Assembly (NCBI GenBank): GCA_905182985.1
Contig: CAJJDN010000119.1
Coordinates: forward strand, 294,063-358,062
Direction of reading: 5' to 3'
DNA length: 64,000 bases
Origin: Paramecium sonneborni
Taxonomy: Eukaryota; Ciliophora; Oligohymenophorea; Peniculida; Parameciidae
The translations under genes were made by a program, and so were the position numbers. Shown in pieces: positions 1 to 12,429 of this stretch. The notes below the pieces were generated by a model. That model did no database searches. It saw nothing but the letters and a program-made list of their open reading frames with translations, and had not been told where the DNA came from. How positions within the stretch are numbered: position 1 is the first letter of the stretch; every line of letters begins with the position of its first letter.

Positions 1-1926
1 TATTATTAAAAACAATATCATTTGATGTAATTATACACACAAATTGCTCAGAAGAATTTTATAAAGATAGTTAAAGCCATGACAAATGTGAATTATATAT
101 TAATTATTGTTCAAAATAGAATGAAAAATTTTATAACTGGATATATTTTAACTGATACAACTTGCCAGGTTTTTCTTTAAAATTAATTGCCAAATACATC
201 AATGAAATTTATTTTAATAAGGGAGATTTTATACATTAATTGGACTATGTCTTTAATGCCTTGGTAATTAATATTAAAGTAGAAAGAGTTTGAAATAGAT
301 ACCATTTTGATTTTTCTTTATTTTATCACAACCTTACAAGCAACTCATTTTTATTTATATAAAACATTTTTCTGTGTATTACGCATATTGCACATCTTAT
401 TAAAAAAAATTGTTTGAAGAACTTGCAATATTTTTTGAATCAAACCTGATAGTTTTTATAACAATTATGATAAAAAAATTGTTTGCCCTGCTTAACATTA
501 TGTTGCATAAAATGTTTAAATTAAACTATTTGGTAAATTTTTTGTTACTAGATTTTTCAGAGAAAAGTTTTAAATTCAACTTTCAAATTCTCAAATATCT
601 CTTTTTTTATCCTATAAGCTATAATGTTAATTTCTATGCAATTATTATCTTAATTATGCTAAATTATTTTAATTTTGTGATAGCAATGGTAAGAAAAGTA
701 AAAATTATTCTCCACATGATAATTTTGTTGATACAAATAAATGTAAAATTTTTTAATTTTTAGAACACAATTTAAATAATAACTTCGACTAATTGTAAAT
801 TATGTGCAAATATACAAATAAATCTCTTATATTTCTTAATGTCTAAAAGAATCTAAATTATGCACTACGGTAGATAATGCAAAGTTTCCAAAGATGCTTT
901 TGAGTACAAGTACTTACTATTATTTACCAAATATTTTAAAAGGATTCCTAAGTTTGTTCATTATGTAAAAATAGGATATATCAAGTTTATTTCTGATCTA
1001 TCAAATAAAAAAATGTATTGATAGCTTAGTAGATTGTGTAAAAAACCTATTTTGAGCTTGAGTTTGACTCATACTTTTATAAGTAAGGTTAGAAAGAAAA
1101 ATTAAGTGAGGCTATTCTAATTATAAGGGTCAGTTTTGTATAGTTTCGTAATATAAGAAAAAATTAAAAAATTTTACTTATCATTTCCTAATATATTTAA
1201 TTTAATAAGCAACTTAATCTTCAATTAATTAATTTACTAATATTAATAATTTATTCAAAAAATAAAGAGATTAAAAATAAAGTGAAAATAATTTATGATT
1301 TTATTTATTTTATCAATTATAACATTATCTTAAAACAGTAATAAAATTATGAATTCTTTATTTGATATTTTTGAACTATAAATGCTTAAAGTATTTAGCA
1401 TTAACTTGTTCTTCCAAATTATTCAGATCCAACAAATATTTCTTAATATTTGATAATCAAATTGTTTTTAAGAAAATTAATACTAAAAAAAACTTTTTAG
1501 GTTTTATTCTGAAAAGATTTTTAATTTTTGAATTCTTTAATCATTAATTTCTCATAATTTTTAAGATAACTAAAAAACTCTTTTACGTGAAATTTAAACA
1601 TTAATGCTTAAATATTTATTTCTTTTTATCTTAGTATTGCTTATAAAATAGTTTTAAATTTAATTTTGATTGTTATGAGGGGTTAAGAATCGAGTAAAGA
1701 GATTCATTAATATTTGTTAAAGAAAAATCATTTTTTAGTAATTGTAATTGATTATTTGAATTCAGTCTTAATATATTATATTACTTTATTGATGTTCACA
1801 TTAACAGTTTTAATTTTAAAGATTTAATTAGTAGGAGTTAATCCATAAATAAATTATTTTAGAATTATTTAACAGTATAAATAATAAAATAAATTCATGT
1901 TGTTTATTTGAATATGTATAAATATC
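1..1926. other. AT-rich non-coding spacer
   Basis: I see no gene here. The stretch is extremely A+T rich, with poly-T/poly-A runs. The standard-code open frames at 410-763 and 1362-1547 encode only Phe/Leu/Ile/Asn/Lys-rich low-complexity peptides. There is no tRNA-like cloverleaf, no CRISPR-like repeat and no C4A2/C3A3 telomeric repeat at the left edge, so the window does not begin at a chromosome end. It lies beyond the 3' end of the cysteine-rich surface-protein gene on the minus strand. Confidence 0.6.
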
Positions 1927-4900
1927 TCATTAATATATAAATATAAGGAACGCTGCTAATAATTAACTTAGACTATTTGGTTAAATTGGATTAATTCCTA
2001 TTTCAATAATGGTCTATGTATTATTGCTTGTATTATATTAACCACTTGATTAATTATTTGGTATTGTTGGATTGGTTGGAGAGATTGCTTCCAAACCACA
2101 AACAAACTAATAAAATAAAGACACTTAAATACATTAGAGTAAGGTGAAACACATTATTAACAAACTCGTGATGAATCTAAGAAAAATCCAGCTAAACATA
2201 CTGTACAACCTGAAGAATCAGATGTATAACAATTAGCTAAACTGTAAGTTGTTGGATCATTTAAAATTTTTTAGGTTAAATTAATACAGCCTCCACTTTA
2301 AAGAACAAAACCAATTTAACAAGTCAAACAAATATTTCCATAAGGTCCTGTACAAGTAGCACAATTATTTTAACATGGATAACAGGGTTAAAATATATAG
2401 GATTTAGAATTGATTTTGATTGAAGATTAAATTAGATAATATCCATCATTACAAGTTTTACATATCTATAAATATATATAAAATATTACGTATTTTGAAT
2501 CACAAGATTTGCAATAAAAAGGACACCCTAAACAATTTCCATCAATATCAATATAATTTCCATTAGCACAAGTATTACAAGTAAGCGAATATGGAGCAAT
2601 AGTATTGGAAATTTAGCAATTTTAACAACCATTAGGACATTATTAACATTAATTTGTATTAGTATTTAAAACATAACCATCAACACAAGATTAACAAATA
2701 AATCCACTTTAATCTTAATTTTAAGTACAAGTCAAACAGTTTTGAATTTTGTTATTGCATTAATCGCAAATATTTCCATATAATATATATCCAGGTAGAC
2801 ATTATTGGCAAGATTGAATATTAGAATTGGCAATAGTGTAACAATTTGATATTCCAACTGAATAACAGACATTTCCAAATAAATAATAATTATCAGTACA
2901 TTATATAATGGTTAATTAAGTTTAATTTTCTAAGAGACCTTAACATCTTAAAGAATTATTTAAAGATTAAGAACATAGTTAACAAGTAATTGGAGCACCA
3001 TCATATGCTTAAATTTTGTAATATCCATCTGCACATTCTAGACAAGTTGGATTTGAAGTTCCAATCTAAGTAGAACATGAATTACAATTCAAACATTAAG
3101 TGCAAACAGTTGGACTTACCAAAGTATATTAAGGACTACACGCTTAACATTAAGTATTATCAGAATTACACTATATACATCCAATAAAAGAACAAGAAGA
3201 ATTTACAGTTGACAACTAAATACATGTTTAATCATTTTGATTATATGTATATGGTGAAATGCATATACAATCACCATTTGTTGAATTAGGATCAATTTAA
3301 AAATTAGTATTGCAAGTAGTACAAACTGTTACACTTGAACAAGTCAAACAATTCTTGGGACATGCAATACATTAGCCAGAAGCATTTGTTTATACATTTG
3401 TATAATTCTTAAAAGAATTTTAATATGTTGTAAGTGTTGATTAATACCAAAAATATCCAGGCAAACATTATGTACAAGTATATTATGATGGACATAATGC
3501 ACAACCTATATTACATTTACTACAAAAAGGATTGAAATGTTAATAATAATATGTGTTAGTTGACTATTAAATTTTATTATTTTACAAAAAGAAATCCCAA
3601 TTAAAATAATAACCATTTGTACATTAAGTGCATGCTCCATTATTCTAATCTATTGTTAAACATCCATTTATTGAAATGCATATATTACCAATCAAAGTAT
3701 ATCCTGAATTACATTTAGTACATGCTATAGATATCAATTTATCAGAAAACTACATTTCAGAACATCCTGTAGGTATTTATACACATTATTAAGAATTTTT
3801 TAATGTAATTAAGTAATATTAAGGATTACATTAAATTTAATTACAAATTGTAAAGTTATTACAAACTGCACATATTCCATAATCAACGTTTGGACAAGGC
3901 ATACAACTTTATCCACTCCAAAAAGATCCAATTTTGCATTATGGAGATGTTAATCTTGTGGAACTTAAGGGGAGAGCTGCTTTGAAATAATTGGTATTTT
4001 TAATTGAAGATACAGATCCTAAAGAAGCACTTGCAATTTAATTTTCGGATGGATTTGCTCTACAAACAAACTAATTTAGTAATATTAACGAATAAATACT
4101 GCTGCTTAAGGATAGACACATTATAAACAAGAATTATCAATAACTTATGATAAACCTGATTGTGATAACCAACCATTAACAGGATAGAAACCATAGGCAC
4201 ATACAGAACAACCAGTATTTTCATTTTATTAATTTTCTAAGCAATTTCCTAAATCTTAAACACAACCTCCATTTTACAAATAGAAACCACTTATACAACC
4301 AATACAAACATTGCCTGGTGATGCACATTATCTACAACCATATTAACATGATAAGCATTATCCACTTGATTAATAGTATCCATCAATACAAATAGAGCAA
4401 GTAACTTCATCCAAACAATTCAAACAAGTACTATTATTATGATTGTCTGTAGTACAAGCAATGCATTGATTTGCAGTTTTGTAATAGCCAATATTACACT
4501 ATTAACAATTTTAAATTCCTGGGCCAGTGCATAAATAACAATTAGTAATACATTTTTGACAAATTTAATTTGAATCACTGTAATAGAAATTAGTACAAAG
4601 ACTACAAACTGGGTTATTATTTTAATCTAATGAACAACTATTATCTGCACAATTATCACATTTATAACAAATTTAACTGTTTTATAAATAAGATGGCCAG
4701 CAATCTTAACATAATGAGGAATTAATTTGATTACCATCATTAGGTTAAAATAGTTTTGAACATGTATTTTATTATTAAGCTTGAATACATGATTTATTAA
4801 CTAAAAAGTAACCATCTATACATTAAGTGGGATATATTAATTAAGTTTGAGTATCATAAATACATCTTAAAAATAGATTTGGGCATTTAATACATAATCC

Positions 4901-7900
4901 ATTGATATTTAAATAATATTAATCTTAACAAATTTAGCAAATAGTAGAATTTTAAAGTGTATTTTTGGAGCATCCTTAAGCACAATTATCAGGACATTTA
5001 AGACAAGATCCATCTGATTATATTAAATAATTATTGATGCAACTACTACAGTATCCATTAGAGCAAGCTGTACATTAATTAGAATAACCAATACATTTTA
5101 TACAAGTATTATTTTATACTATATAAGTAGGAGCACAAGATGTACATGTATTGGCTTGAGTACAATTAAGACAGTTTTTATCAGTACATGTGCTACATTA
5201 AGAACCATTAAGATAACTTCCAGGATTACATGAAATACAAATTGTATTACTTTTGCAAGCATTACAAGAAGTGAGACTAATTGGACAATTGGTACAACTA
5301 TTTCCATCTAGATAGCTTCCAATATCACAATTTGTACAAATGGATTCATTGATACAACTTAAACATTTTGTTAATGTATTAGAACAATTTGTACAAGTGG
5401 TTCCATTTAAATAGTATCCAGATTTACATGAAGTGCATTAAGTATTATTTAAACAAGTTGAACAACTATTTGAACATTAAGAACATGTTTAATTATTTAT
5501 ATAATAGCCAGCTATACATTTAGTACAATTAGAAGATGAATCATTGCAATTGATGCAATTTTAATCATCACAAGGTGTGCATTAGTCATTTTTTAAAAAT
5601 GTACCAGATGAACAAGCTGTACATTTTTAATTATTTAAACATGCTATACATTTATTAATAATGGAACAAGGTTTACATTATGTTCCATTTAAATAAGTTC
5701 CAGATACACAAGATGTACATTAAGAGGAAGATTAATTACAATTAATGCAATTAGAATCATCACAAGTTGAACAAGTATTATTTGTATTAAGATAATTACC
5801 TGAATCACATTATAAACAATGTGCATTAGTTTTACATATTAAACAATTTGAAATAAAATATGAACAAGGATAACATTAATTTCCATCTAAAATAAATCCA
5901 GGTACACATGATGTACAAGTTTAATTATCAGAACATGTATAACAATTTAATATGGATTTAGCACATAGGACACATTATGTATTATTCCAATAATAACCAA
6001 TTATACAATTAGTACATGTATTAGCATCAGAACAAGATGAACAATTTTAAATAGAAGAACATGTTTTACAAGTAGATGAACCATTATCAAAATAAGTTCC
6101 TTAAGCACATTTTTAACATTCAGATGATGATGAAGATGCTGTACTTTAACCTGATGATTATGATGATTTTTAACATGGTTCACATGTTCCACCTAAATCA
6201 TAACCATCATTACATTTTTTACAAACTATTTATTAATTTTAATAAGAACATTCTAAACAATTTGCTATTCCTTGACTACAACTTTTACATGTATCTCCAT
6301 AAGCAAATTAATTGACATTACAGTTAGCACCCGAATCTTATTAACATGGTTATTAATTTGGAAGTGATTTTGCATATCCTGCTAAACATTGAAAACATTT
6401 TAAACTATCTCCATCATATCCACATTTAGAACATCCATTCATTTCAAATGAACATGTTAAACATTATCCATTTAATAAATAACTTTATCCTCCACATGTT
6501 GTACATGCTACTGTAGTACATGTAGAACATTTAGATCCATCTGTAGAAAATCCTATTAAACAAGTTGAACAATTTTAATTATTAGAACATTCTGTACAAT
6601 TTTTATCTGTACAAGGTGAACAATTTGTGCCATCCCAATAATATCCATTTATACACTTATCACATTTTTAAGAATTTATACATATACTACAATTATTTAT
6701 TTATCCAGAACATATTTAACAAATGTTATTCTAATCTAAATAATATCCAGATAAACATCCTGTACAATTTTATGAATTCTTACATGTACCACAATTTTAT
6801 ATTGATATTGAACATTTTATGCATATATTATCTTATAAATAATAACCATCTCCACATATCTAACAATTATTTTAATCAGAACAAAATAAACAATTTTAAA
6901 TTGAGGCAGAACACATCTTACATCTATTTGAACTTAAATAAAATCCTTTATAACAAACCTGACATATTGTCGAATTTTAACATTATTAACAATATTAAAT
7001 CTATGTTGAACATAATGGACATTAATTATTACTTAAAAATGATCCAACCTTACAACTTGAGCAAATCAATTAATTGGATTCATTTATAGAGCAATCTTAA
7101 CAATTATTTATCTATTATGAACAATTTAAACATTAATTTATATTTAAATAAAATCCACCATCACAAGATATGCATCGAGAGGCTGTTTCACATGTTAAAC
7201 AATGTGATAGCTTTTATTTACACTCAATACATTAAGTGTCTTAAACAAAATATCCACTTGAACATACTTTGCATTATTATCTATATTATTTAATTTATTT
7301 ACTCGTTTTAACATTCTAGACAGTTTGAAATACATTATTGACATTGATTCAAAGAAACATAATATGTACTCATTGATACTGAATTATCCTAATATCCTTA
7401 ACTAACAGAAATAAAATATCCACTCTAACATTATTTACATATTCCAGTTAAACTATCAAATTATAAACAATTATTATTGGCTATACAAATTCCACCTAAT
7501 TATTTTTTTTATATATATACCTATTAATGTTGATTGACTACTACATTAATAACAAATCACTGTACTTCCATTAGAATTAAACCCTCCCTTTATACAATTT
7601 GAATCAGGATGCTTTATACATGAACTTAATTATATTAAATTAAATAATACCTTCCTACCAAAAAATATCCTTACAAACATGTTATTTGATCACATTTCCC
7701 CTATTATGAACAGGTGCAAAATCCATTTTCAATCCATTAACATTGACTACATATTTATTCATTAAAAAAATAGCCTTATTAACACGCATTTTAAGGAGCT
7801 TCAACTAGCTAGTTTAAGTCTGAATTTCCTGGCTAATTGATATTTACAGCTGCTATCTATAAAATTCCTGCTATTATGATGAAATATAGAAAAATATGCA

Positions 7901-7901
7901 T
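1927..7901 (-). CDS. Large cysteine-rich GPI-type surface protein (furin-like CxxC repeats)
   Basis: This encodes a secreted surface protein of about 1950 residues. It starts with a signal peptide (MHIFLYFIIIAGILQ...) at 7901. The body is dozens of modules with CxxC...C..C spacing and aromatic/Gly patterns such as CxxGYFL and CxTC, resembling furin-like or growth-factor-receptor cysteine-rich repeats. Near 3900-4060 there is a short cysteine-poor Ser/Thr/Asn-rich insert. The C-terminus is Asn/Thr/Pro-rich and ends in a hydrophobic tail (LLAAFLIFIY) with nothing after it, as in a GPI-attachment signal. Introns I could place are 2107-2132, 2466-2489, 7496-7520 and 7625-7650, each restoring frame. 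TAA and TAG are read as Gln throughout; the stop is TGA at 1927-1929. The cysteine spacing differs from the classic Paramecium immobilization-antigen period, so I do not call it an i-antigen. The exact exon structure in the middle was only sampled. Confidence 0.8.
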
Positions 7902-9467
7902 ATTTAATTCCTCAAAAATTTAAGAATCCAAACATATATGAATATTATTCAAAAATCTTTCTGATATATTCCAATGAAAAAAATATTTAAATGAAAAATT
8001 CTCTCATAACTTCATAAAAGTGCCTATATTTTTCTGTCTAACAATTTTTAGCCCTTTTCATACACTACTATATAGTCTTGAACTAATATCTTTAAAGATT
8101 CTTATATTTTTTTTATATTCCATAAAATGAATATAATTCACTTTATAGAATTTATGTTTTATTTGATTATTAACCCAATTTTTCATAGAAACAAGTTTTT
8201 ATTTATATGCATACAATAGCTAACAACGAGTAATTTCATAAACTAGAGAGAATATGACAAGAAAAAACATTTAAATAAAAAAAAAAAAAATATGAAGATT
8301 TGAATTGACATTATTATAATACTCTCAAATTAGCTCTTATTATAACATTTTTAACATTTCTGTCTTAATTGGTAATTGAATTTCTCTGATAATAAGACTG
8401 ATTATGGTAGTTTAATATTTTTTTATATTATTATAAAATAATGTTTACTTTAATTAAACTCTTAACTTATTAAAAAAATAAATTATTGTAAGAAAGGGAC
8501 TTGTATTTAGAGTCTATTATTTTTAAAAAATATATTCTTCTTTTAGAGGCTCTATTGTTCTTTTAAAAATAATAGTATCATTTTTGTAATTTTTATCTAC
8601 CAATATTATTTAAAAATTTCAAATATTTCATTGATATTTCATAATTAATATGATTTTATTTTTTACTGCTTTAGCTAAAAAGGAGATTAAAAAAGTAAAA
8701 ATTTCTATTTTTTATCAAAAATAAACATACTCATTTAAAAATTTTCATCAAAATCGAATTGAGAAAATAAATTTTTGATAATGGATTATTATTATTTTAT
8801 ATTTTGAACACCAAGAATAAATAAAAATATTTATAAAATATTAAGAGCATAATGAAAAATTTAATTATCAAGAGTCTATAAAGATAACATTATTTTTAAA
8901 TATTCATTTATACAAAAAAATGATAATTTATAATTTTCATCTTGTATTTGTTTTTTTTTCCAAAAAATTAGATTTTTTAATTTGCAACAAGTCCAATAAA
9001 AAGTTGTCGTTTAACTTCTCGAATATTTTGTAGTGATTTAAAATTTTTGTATTATATATATTTTGGAGAAAAATTCTATGTTAATACAAAAAATTGTTTG
9101 TTCTGAGTTTTTTATAAAGAAATAGTAGATGGCAAGATAGTTCTCCTTTAATAAAGGTGTGATAAATAATTATATGGATAATAAATAAATGTTTTAAGGA
9201 TTTGGATAGTCAAATTTATGTATAAAAATTATTGATTAGAATAGTCAGAAGATAAATATAGGGTAATAAAGTGAAATAAAAGAATTTGTAAGAAGAGAAT
9301 AAGAATTTAAGAGAATTATGGTACAAGAAAAGTAAGAAATGTAATTAATGAATTGTGTTATGAAATGGTTTTAGAAGTACAAGTTGAAGGAGATGGGGGA
9401 TGGAATAATTGGAGTTTTTTAAGGGAATGATTGAAATATATCTTGATTAATAATTTTTTTAATAAAA
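7902..9467. other. Divergent AT-rich spacer between two surface-protein genes
   Basis: About 1.57 kb separates the start codons of two head-to-head cysteine-rich surface genes, so both promoters must lie here. I find no gene. It contains poly-A (8279-8290), many T runs, and a perfect 15-bp inverted repeat (listed separately). This is very long compared with the 13-100 bp gaps typical of the right two-thirds of the window, which suggests extended regulatory sequence or a less gene-dense domain. Confidence 0.6.
8514..8575. repeat. Perfect 15-bp inverted repeat (hairpin)
   Basis: The arms at 8514-8528 (CTATTATTTTTAAAA) and 8561-8575 are exact reverse complements separated by a 32-nt loop. It lies in the spacer between the two surface-protein genes, in neither gene. 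It could be a cruciform, a remnant of a short inverted-repeat element, or chance in AT-rich DNA, although a perfect 15-bp arm is somewhat long for chance. Confidence 0.55.
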
Positions 9468-11680
9468 ATGAATAAAGTACTCATTGCCTCAATTCTGGTG
9501 ATAGGAGTTTTGGGACAATAATCACCACCTTTGGATTGCACATTTTTAAGTTGTTTAGCTACTGGTGCTTTAAAAGTTTCATAATCAACTCGTCAAGCAT
9601 ATGTATGCATGGATGGTATTATTCTATATTAAATAAAAGGTTACTATTGGGCTGGGCAATCATGCTAACCATGTCAACCAATAGAAGGAGGATTTTATAA
9701 GTGCTCAGATTATTATTCAACAGGGTCTTTAACTTGTAGTCCAGGATGGACTTAGCTTAATGGGTAGATAATTTTAATATAAATTTAGTATATGTGTAAA
9801 TATGCCAAATGGATGTTTGAGTTATTCACTAAACTCCTCAGGAAATGCTTATGTTTGTGGCCAATGTGATAAAGGTTTTAGTTTGATAGCAGGAGTATGT
9901 GTTGAGAATTAAGCCTGTACAGTTTATAGTAGTACTCGATATGTATGTACTTAATGTGCTGCTGGATATTATTTGGATTGGGATTATGTTCCTGCAATAT
10001 CAACATCTTCAGACTACTACTACAATTTTTTTGATGGTTTTTGTAGTCCATGTGGTATCACTGCATGTTAAAATTGTCCATCAAAGTATATATAAAAATT
10101 AAGATGTTAGAAATACTTGTACATAATGTGCAGCTGGTTTCTTTTGGTCATTCAGTGGTTTAACATCAGGATCATAAACAGATGGATCTGGAACATGCCA
10201 AAAATGTGTAGACTTTTGTACAAATTGTAAAAATAGTTAAACATGCAGTTAATGTGCTGATGGATACTACCTGAATACAGTGAATGGAGTATCAGTAAGA
10301 TAATTAGATAATAATATTTGATAGACTTGTCAAACATGTTTACCAAGTACTACATGTATGAAATGTTCAAATGGTACAACATGTTCAGTTTGTGCAAGTG
10401 GATATTAATTAATTGGTTCAACAACATGTTAAAAATTGCCAGAAGGATGCACTTAAATGGATAATAATTAGAATTGTACAGCATGTATCAGTACATATGT
10501 TTTAAATTCTTAAACTCCAAAGACTTGCACTCCATGTGGAACAGGTTGTGCAACATGCACAATAAGTAATACAACAGTAACATGCACAAAATGTTAAGAA
10601 TTCTATTATGGAGTAAGTACTGGTGATGGTGCAAATAAAGTAGTTACTTGTGCAGCTTGTAATTCAGTTCCATAATCAACAGGATGGTTAAGATGTGGAG
10701 GTCCAAATGATGTTCCATCTTACACAACAGTTTAAGTTACATAATGTGTAGATGGATATTTCTTAGTAAGTATTACAGTAAACAACATTACAACTCCAAC
10801 ATGCATAGCTGCTGTATAAATATAAGGATGTTTAACTTTGACAAATACTTCTACAAATACAAATAATGTTTGTGCTACATGTGTTAGAACTTTCAGTTCA
10901 TATACAGGTGGAACTTGTTTATCATGTCCACCATAATATGGAGCTAGTACATAATTATCTGCATAATGTAATAAATGTGGTGGTACATCCACTACTGATA
11001 TTTCATGCATTGGATGTTCATCTAAATATTTCTTATAAGCAGCAAGTGCAGCCTCTACTGCCACTTGTGCAACATGTTCACCAAATGGTGGTTGTTTAGA
11101 ATGTTCTTCTAGTACTAATTGTACCAAATGCAATACTGGATTCTATCTATCAGGAACTACCTGCCAACCTTGTTAAACTAATTGTGCATAATGCGATAAT
11201 TCAACTGTATTTACATATCTAATTTCTAGTTTTGCAAAACCTGTATGGATGGTTACTTCCCTTACTCAGGTACTAAAACCGCTTAAGCTGTTTGTGTTGC
11301 TTGTTAATTTGGTTGTGCTACTTGCACCTCTCCAGGATAAGTCTGCTTAACTTGTATTGATGGATATGTATTCCAATCTGGAGGTTGTGTACCTCTTAAT
11401 AACGCTAATTGTGCTCTTAAATTAAATTCTACAATCACCAATGATAAACCAATTTCCTCTTCAGGATGCTCTATTTGCAAATATGGATTCCATATGCTCC
11501 AAAATCGTTGCTTCTAATCCGTCTAACCTTATGCTGGGGTATTCATTTACTTTTTATTCTTTTTAGTATGCCTATGGATAAACAACTAATGTAACTACTG
11601 ATTTGAACTACTAAAATGACACTAAAGTTTATGCTCATTTATTAATGGCTAGTTTTATCATGTTAGTTTTCACATTATGA
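9468..11680 (+). CDS. Cysteine-rich GPI-type surface protein
   Basis: The start at 9468 gives a cleavable signal peptide (MNKVLIASILVIGVLGQ). About 693 residues follow once five small introns are removed: G|GTAGATA... near 9769, one near 10087, one of 30 nt near 10293 that removes an in-frame TGA, one near 11211, and one of 28 nt near 11539. The exon sum is then divisible by three. The mature protein is full of CxxC and CxQC..GY(Y/F)L modules, the same furin-like style as the larger gene to its left. The last residues form a hydrophobic tail (LLMASFIMLVFTL) directly before TGA at 11678, as in GPI-anchored proteins. It is divergent from the 1927-7901 gene and probably a distant paralogue of the same surface-coat class. 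Confidence 0.82.
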
Positions 11681-11744
11681 TCAATTATAATATATCATAA
11701 TCATCAATATTTAATTATTTATATTTGTACACATATCTATTATA

Positions 11745-12400
11745 TCAAACCTCTTTACGAGGACCCCATTTCAACTTTTATAATCTCTATTTCATTGAAA
11801 AATTTTATCTCTTCATATCAAATTTTATAAAAGACTTCTTTATTGGCTTATCTCTCTTATATCTGTACATCATATCATCCTAATTATCAGGCATTGGTTC
11901 TCCTCTCTCTTTCATATCTCTCACCCATGAATGCATATTCTTCATCTGACTAAATTGACTCAATACAAAATTCACTTATTGTACTTCTACTTAAGCAACC
12001 ATTGCTATCTCTTTTTTTTACTTTTTTTTATTACATTACACATACATCACCAGATAAATCCTCTGGATTCAATAATTCTTCATCAAACATCGCATTTAAT
12101 ACTTATTTTTATAATGTCAATTGCTATTCTGTCTCCTCATTTCCTGAAGATATTTGATACTTGAATCCCTTTTTTAATTTATGCAATCCATCCAATGCTC
12201 TTTATCTAAAATCTATTAATGTAAATTGTGGCTATGTGCATTTGTGAATTTACTTTGCTAGCAAGAAATTCTAATTCCTTCTTAAACTCCTGTCTCTAAG
12301 TGTCTTATTGTTTCTTTTATAATTTATCTGCAAATCGATTAAATTCATAAAAACGTTAAAGCTATAATTGCATCACCTTCTATGCTAATTATTTGATCAT
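11745..12400 (-). CDS. SRP54 M-domain-like small protein lacking the GTPase (NG) domain
   Basis: With a 22-nt and a 25-nt intron removed the frame is exactly 203 codons (202 aa). The N-terminus (MIKQLAQKVMQLQLQRF) is basic and amphipathic, so mitochondrial import is plausible. The rest follows the order of an SRP54/Ffh M domain: an FTLIDF element, a helix ending in VLNAMFDEEL, then a helix-turn-helix-like IAMVAQVEVQQVNFVLSQF followed by QMKNMHSW. In SRP54/Ffh this last part is the RNA-contacting region with a conserved R-I-A-x-G-S-G motif; here the Arg and GSG are absent. There is no G-domain and no Met-rich finger loop is evident. It lies only 29 bp downstream of the flavoprotein gene on the same strand and converges with 9468-11680. 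Assignment to the M-domain fold is my inference from motif order. Confidence 0.6.
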
Positions 12401-12429
12401 TATTATTTTTTTTATATTATTTATTTATT

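Noticed and set aside
1..60. Telomere at the left edge
   Set aside because: No C4A2/C3A3 repeats are present; the sequence is ordinary AT-rich DNA.
410..763. 117-aa plus-strand open frame
   Set aside because: Composition is almost only Phe/Leu/Ile/Asn/Lys in very AT-rich DNA. Its start is not a clean ATG context and no motif is seen; it looks like chance.
6616..7089. 157-aa plus-strand open frame
   Set aside because: Antisense shadow of the cysteine-rich surface gene, which is the coherent frame there with regular CxxC spacing.
10732..11133. 133-aa minus-strand open frame
   Set aside because: Antisense shadow of the plus-strand cysteine-rich gene at 9468-11680.
1927..11680. Classic Paramecium immobilization antigens
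   Set aside because: Cysteines follow CxxC furin-like spacing and not the ~75-residue, eight-cysteine period of i-antigens; no large central tandem repeats were seen.
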